Below are positions 42,756 to 45,817 of a stretch of 45,817 nucleotides of DNA, piece by piece. A program made the translations under genes and the position numbers. The DNA is from an uncultured Lachnospiraceae bacterium (lineage in GTDB: Bacteria; Bacillota; Clostridia; Lachnospirales; Lachnospiraceae): positions 1-45,817 of the forward strand of contig CAMORO010000010.1 in NCBI GenBank assembly GCA_946623875.1, written 5' to 3'. How positions within the stretch are numbered: position 1 is the first letter of the stretch; each line of letters opens with the position of its first letter. The notes below the pieces were generated by a model, which was not told the origin of the DNA, did not search any database, and was given only the letters and a program-made list of their open reading frames with translations.

Positions 42756-43070
42756 ATGAATCTGGATAGTTTAAATGATCTTGTACAGACAGTTAAGGCT
42801 ACTGAGGCGATGGGGATGGCAAAGGCTAACGATATCATTAATGTGGTAAAGGCAAATGAAATACTTAAGAAGAAGGAGGAAGCGGAAAAGAAGGTAAACG
42901 TGGTTCTCGTTGTATGCACGATCCTTGTTTCCCTGGTTGCGATAGCAGCGATCATCTATGGTCTGTATTGCTATTTTACTCCCGACTATCTTGATGATTT
43001 TGATGATGACTATGATGATGAATTCGATGACGAATTCGATGATGACTTCTTCGAGAATGAGGAAGACTGA
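42756..43070 (+). CDS. Small single-pass membrane protein with polyacidic tail
   Basis: Unrecognised protein of 104 residues. An N-terminal amphipathic/coiled-coil segment (about 1-47) contains a repeated VKAxE/xAN pattern and ends in a Lys/Glu-rich stretch. One membrane helix (about 48-69) follows. The C-terminal 32 residues are almost only Asp, Glu, Phe and Tyr. A GGTGGAG box and a good promoter support it as a real gene. The acidic tail could bind cations or basic proteins, but this is speculation. No terminator is seen before the convergent DUF1624 gene. Confidence 0.8.
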   Translation: MNLDSLNDLVQTVKATEAMGMAKANDIINVVKANEILKKKEEAEKKVNVVLVVCTILVSLVAIAAIIYGLYCYFTPDYLDDFDDDYDDEFDDEFDDDFFENEED

Positions 43071-43102
43071 CAGGGATCCGTGTCATCGCGCCGATGGCTA
43101 TA

Positions 43103-44074
43103 TTATCTGTGGCAGAACAGCCATATGATCCCATAGCAGACCGGCTGGTGAATTATGTAAACCAACAGGCTCTTTGTGCCAAACCATGAGAGAACCGGGA
43201 TCTTTTTCGAGCCTGCTTTTTTGATAACGGGATTGCTGAGCAGAAACCCGCTTAAGTGGTATCCTGTCATGTACAGGAATATCCAGGGTATTACGGGGAA
43301 GTAATCTCCGGATGTGAAACTGGCAGTCGGCAGTCCGAGCGGCGTAAGTACAGGGAAACGGTAGATGGCTTCGGGAAGAAACATGAGTGCATGATATCGT
43401 GTTCCTATATAGCCGTTAGGTACATGCTTTGTAAGTACGAATAATATAAGATATACGATTATAAAAATTTTATCCTTGGATTTAAATGGTCTGATCAAAG
43501 ATTCGGTAGGGACAGATATGTTCTTACCGAATTTTGGGTTATCGGGAGTGTGGGTATCTTCCGTCCGGCCATCTGTTTTTTTGTTATCGGTGTTTTGAAA
43601 TGCCATATTCGGAATTCCAGTACTCTGCACCTCTGTGATCGGAATGTTTCTGTATTGTGCCGCTGATCCGGACAGGTTTTCTTGCTGTACCTTTGTGCCC
43701 GGAAGGCTTCTGCGTTGTACCATGTCATATGGGAGCATTAGCAGCGTTGCAATACCCATGAAGGTAAGGATCCCGTAATATATTGCTTCGTTTGGCATGA
43801 AAACCGATGTGACAAAGGTAATGGCACTGCCGAGGAGCAGGAGCACGAGCCCCCGTTTAAGCACATGCTTTTTCCCCAAAGGCCATACCAGTCCCGATAC
43901 AAGTATGAAAGAGATACAGATACTCTGCTGCCACAGGAAAGCGCTCTTTGAGCGAAGGAAGTCATAATTACGTCCAAAGACGATGAAATAATCATAGCAT
44001 GAGTGATACAGTATCATGCTTACCATAGTAAAGCCGCGATAAGCGTCAATTATATGGTTGCGTTTTTTATCCAT
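43103..44074 (-). CDS. DUF1624 membrane protein (heparan-alpha-glucosaminide N-acetyltransferase-like)
   Basis: Polytopic membrane protein of 323 residues. It opens with the family signature RNHIIDAYRGFTMVSMILYH, then helices holding the CYDYF motif. The family resembles membrane acetyltransferases that act on glycans, though its role in bacteria is unknown. Residues about 119-200 form a polar insert absent from ordinary DUF1624 proteins. The insert begins with two 20-residue tandem repeats, VQRRSLPGTKVQ... and AQYRNIPITEVQ.... The last three helices contain HALMFLPE-like and YIIHQPVCYGI segments. The start at 44074 has an AAGGAAA box and is preferred over an upstream ATG at 44242 that lies in the structured intergenic region. 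Confidence 0.83.
   Translation of the reverse strand: MDKKRNHIIDAYRGFTMVSMILYHSCYDYFIVFGRNYDFLRSKSAFLWQQSICISFILVSGLVWPLGKKHVLKRGLVLLLLGSAITFVTSVFMPNEAIYYGILTFMGIATLLMLPYDMVQRRSLPGTKVQQENLSGSAAQYRNIPITEVQSTGIPNMAFQNTDNKKTDGRTEDTHTPDNPKFGKNISVPTESLIRPFKSKDKIFIIVYLILFVLTKHVPNGYIGTRYHALMFLPEAIYRFPVLTPLGLPTASFTSGDYFPVIPWIFLYMTGYHLSGFLLSNPVIKKAGSKKIPVLSWFGTKSLLVYIIHQPVCYGIIWLFCHR
43601..43720 (-). repeat. Degenerate 60-bp tandem repeat in the DUF1624 gene
   Basis: Two 60-bp units encode residues 119-138 and 139-158. They share the pattern (V/A)Q(R/Y)R(S/N)(L/I)P-x-T-(K/E)-VQ. A third partial unit may start at Phe159. The units form the start of the polar loop insert. Confidence 0.65.
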
Positions 44075-44312
44075 ATGGTTGTTTCCTTCTTTCCGGTATG
44101 AAGCTTTCTGAATACCGGATACGTATTCCTGCCTGCTAATCCCGATAATATATAATTGAAGGCTGCGGTGCAGGCAGTGTCTCATGATCCTGTAATATGT
44201 AAAGGATCCATATGAGACAACTCGGAGTTGTTTGAACGACATATATTAGAATATATGATTTTTATTTTCATGTAAAGAGATACGGTAAGAGACCGGTAAA
44301 AAGGAGTTTGAT
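44075..44312. promoter_or_regulatory. Divergent, hairpin-rich intergenic region with promoter for the methyltransferase gene
   Basis: The stretch contains several inverted repeats: CCGGTAT/ATACCGG (about 44096-44121), CTGCCTGC/GCAGGCAG with a long loop, TCTCAT-GATCCT/AGGATC-ATGAGA (about 44171-44218) and ACAACT/AGTTGT. A promoter toward the plus strand reads TTGAAC (44232-44237), 16 bases, TATGAT (44254-44259). No known RNA class is recognised. Confidence 0.5.
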
Positions 44313-45817
44313 GTGAAAAAAGGACAGATGTATACAGGTACGGTAACGGATATAAAGTTTCCGAATAAAGGACTTGTGATGGTGGGTGACAGTGATCCGG
44401 ACGGGCAGGGGGATGCATCCGCTCCCGTATACTGTACAGTTAAGAATGTTATCAAAGGTCAGAGAGTATCTTTTATTGTCAATAAGAAAAAGGGTGGAAG
44501 ATGCGAAGGCCGCCTGGTTGAAGTTCTGGAAAGATCGCCCGATGAGATCGATCCTCCCTGTCGATACTTTGGTGTATGCGGAGGATGTACATACCAGAAC
44601 CTTCCGTATAACAGACAGCTCGAGCTTAAGGAAAAGCAGGTACGGGATTTACTGTCGCCTGTGGTTCCGTATCTGGACGAAGTGTTTGAAGGGATCAAGG
44701 GAAGTCCGGTACAGCTTGGTTACAGGAATAAGATGGAGTTCTCATTCGGTGATTCGAGTAAGGATGGAGAGCTGGAGCTTGGTTTACATAAAAGAGGAAG
44801 CTTCTATGATGTTATAACAGTTAAGGACTGTAGGATAGTAGATGAGGACTATCGCATCATCCTAAGTGAGACTTTAAGCTATTTTCGGGGTAAGGACACA
44901 CCATACTATCATAAGATGAGACATGAAGGCTATCTGCGTCATCTTCTGGTGAGAAAGGCGGTTAAGACCGGTGAGATACTGATCGATCTTGTTACAACAT
45001 CCAAAGAACCGGCACCTACCATATGTACCGAGGTGTCACTGATAGATGACTGGAAGGAAGTTATGTTAACTATAGAGCGCTCGGGGCATCTTAAGGGAAA
45101 GATAGCCGGGATCCTCCATACTGTAAATGATTCACTGTCTGATACTATTATGAACGATAAAACGGACATATTATATGGTAATGATCATTTCTATGAGGAG
45201 CTGCTGGGACTTAAGTTTAAGATATCCCCCTTTTCTTTCTTCCAGACCAATTCATTGTCGGCCGAAGTGCTGTATGATACCGCGCGGGAATATGTGCTTT
45301 CGTGTATGACTCATACTGATGGAACGGAAGGTGAAGGAAGATTTGGTTTACATAATTATAATAAAAAAGTAATATATGATCTCTACAGTGGTACAGGTAC
45401 CATAGCTCAGCTACTTGCTCCGGTGGCGGATAAGGTTGTCGGAGTGGAGATAGTGGAGGAAGCAGTGGAAGCCGCAAAAGAGAATGCAGAGCTAAATGGT
45501 TTATATAACTGCGAGTTTTTGGCAGGTGATGTCCTTAAGGTACTTGATGAGATAGAGGATAAACCGGATATGATCGTCCTCGATCCTCCCCGTGACGGTG
45601 TCAATCCCAAGGCTCTTAAGAAGATCATAAATTACGGTGTCGATAATATCCTCTATATCTCATGCAAACCCACATCCCTTGCGCGCGACCTGGAGATGCT
45701 CACATCCTGCGGCTATAAGGCAACCCGGATATGCGCCATCGATCAGTTTCCGTCGACTGTGCATGTGGAGACTGTTTGTTTGCTTTCCAAGGGAGATGTC
45801 AAGAGCAAAAAGATCCG
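44313..45817 (+). CDS. 23S rRNA (uracil-5-)-methyltransferase, RlmD/RumA type (3' end cut by window)
   Basis: S-adenosylmethionine-dependent m5U methyltransferase, 501 codons visible. A TRAM-like N-terminal domain (about 1-65) precedes an iron-sulfur cluster motif Cys83-x5-Cys89-x2-Cys92 with a fourth Cys at 173. The methyltransferase domain has FSFFQTNS, DLYSGTGTIAQLL (SAM motif), VLDPPRDG and SCKPTSLARDL with the catalytic Cys451. The final visible text HVETVCLLSK is close to the normal family C-terminus, so only a short tail is missing. The start is a GTG with AAGGAG six bases upstream; the ATG two bases earlier is followed at once by a stop. Firmicutes often have several paralogues, so the target uridine is uncertain. 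Confidence 0.93.
   Translation, partial: MKKGQMYTGTVTDIKFPNKGLVMVGDSDPDGQGDASAPVYCTVKNVIKGQRVSFIVNKKKGGRCEGRLVEVLERSPDEIDPPCRYFGVCGGCTYQNLPYNRQLELKEKQVRDLLSPVVPYLDEVFEGIKGSPVQLGYRNKMEFSFGDSSKDGELELGLHKRGSFYDVITVKDCRIVDEDYRIILSETLSYFRGKDTPYYHKMRHEGYLRHLLVRKAVKTGEILIDLVTTSKEPAPTICTEVSLIDDWKEVMLTIERSGHLKGKIAGILHTVNDSLSDTIMNDKTDILYGNDHFYEELLGLKFKISPFSFFQTNSLSAEVLYDTAREYVLSCMTHTDGTEGEGRFGLHNYNKKVIYDLYSGTGTIAQLLAPVADKVVGVEIVEEAVEAAKENAELNGLYNCEFLAGDVLKVLDEIEDKPDMIVLDPPRDGVNPKALKKIINYGVDNILYISCKPTSLARDLEMLTSCGYKATRICAIDQFPSTVHVETVCLLSKGDVKSKKI

Noticed and set aside
43068-43085. Terminator between the two convergent genes at 43070/43103
   Set aside because: The imperfect palindrome around GGATCC is short and has no T tract on either strand.

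Overview
The window looks like a chromosomal segment of an anaerobic Gram-positive Clostridia bacterium, most probably a member of the Lachnospiraceae. This is inferred from strong AGGAGG-type ribosome binding sites, moderate GC with many AGG/AGA arginine codons, lipoprotein signal peptides, the absence of any outer-membrane component in a polysaccharide export locus, a CarD-type regulator, and cytosolic periplasmic-binding-domain/GGDEF proteins. No insertion sequence, phage gene or CRISPR array is visible.

Layout. 1-1761: a sodium:solute symporter closed by a strong terminator. 1737-3641 (minus): a cytosolic binding-domain/GGDEF diguanylate cyclase. 3789-3870: tRNA-Leu(UAG), followed without a visible terminator by a long co-directional operon. 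3924-11999 is a Gram-positive type Pel exopolysaccharide cluster: SDR-PelD, PelE-like, DUF2194 deacetylase, PelF and PelG. 11996-18498 continues with two CotH-like lipoproteins, a VTC/triphosphate-tunnel protein, a DUF4956 membrane protein and a DUF4832 protein. 18554-23400 adds a membrane-bound beta-propeller/HD-GYP c-di-GMP phosphodiesterase and a translationally coupled BMP-type binding protein. surE and a small membrane protein follow. 24590-26446 (minus) is a second binding-domain/GGDEF protein, followed by carD and thrH (both minus). 28191-32674 holds a repeat protein of unknown function, glycogen phosphorylase and 4-alpha-glucanotransferase. 32801-34315 is an unknown alpha-helical protein, then a DJ-1 family protein. 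35194-41541 is the classic tig-clpP-clpX-lon-engB protein quality-control run, followed by a cation diffusion facilitator, a small acidic-tailed membrane protein, a DUF1624 membrane protein (minus), and an RlmD/RumA-type rRNA methyltransferase cut by the window end.

How it fits together. The central 20 kb reads as a c-di-GMP-controlled exopolysaccharide system. Two candidate cyclases flank it and one candidate phosphodiesterase lies inside the transcription unit. The PelD-like protein has lost the GGDEF catalytic motif but keeps the RxxD c-di-GMP binding motif in register. PelF would polymerise the sugar, PelG with the PelD/PelE-like proteins would export it, and the DUF2194 protein would deacetylate it outside the membrane. 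The appended CotH, VTC, DUF4956 and DUF4832 genes overlap or almost abut the pel genes. They suggest an undescribed surface modification step, possibly involving phosphate transfer, whose chemistry cannot be read from sequence alone.
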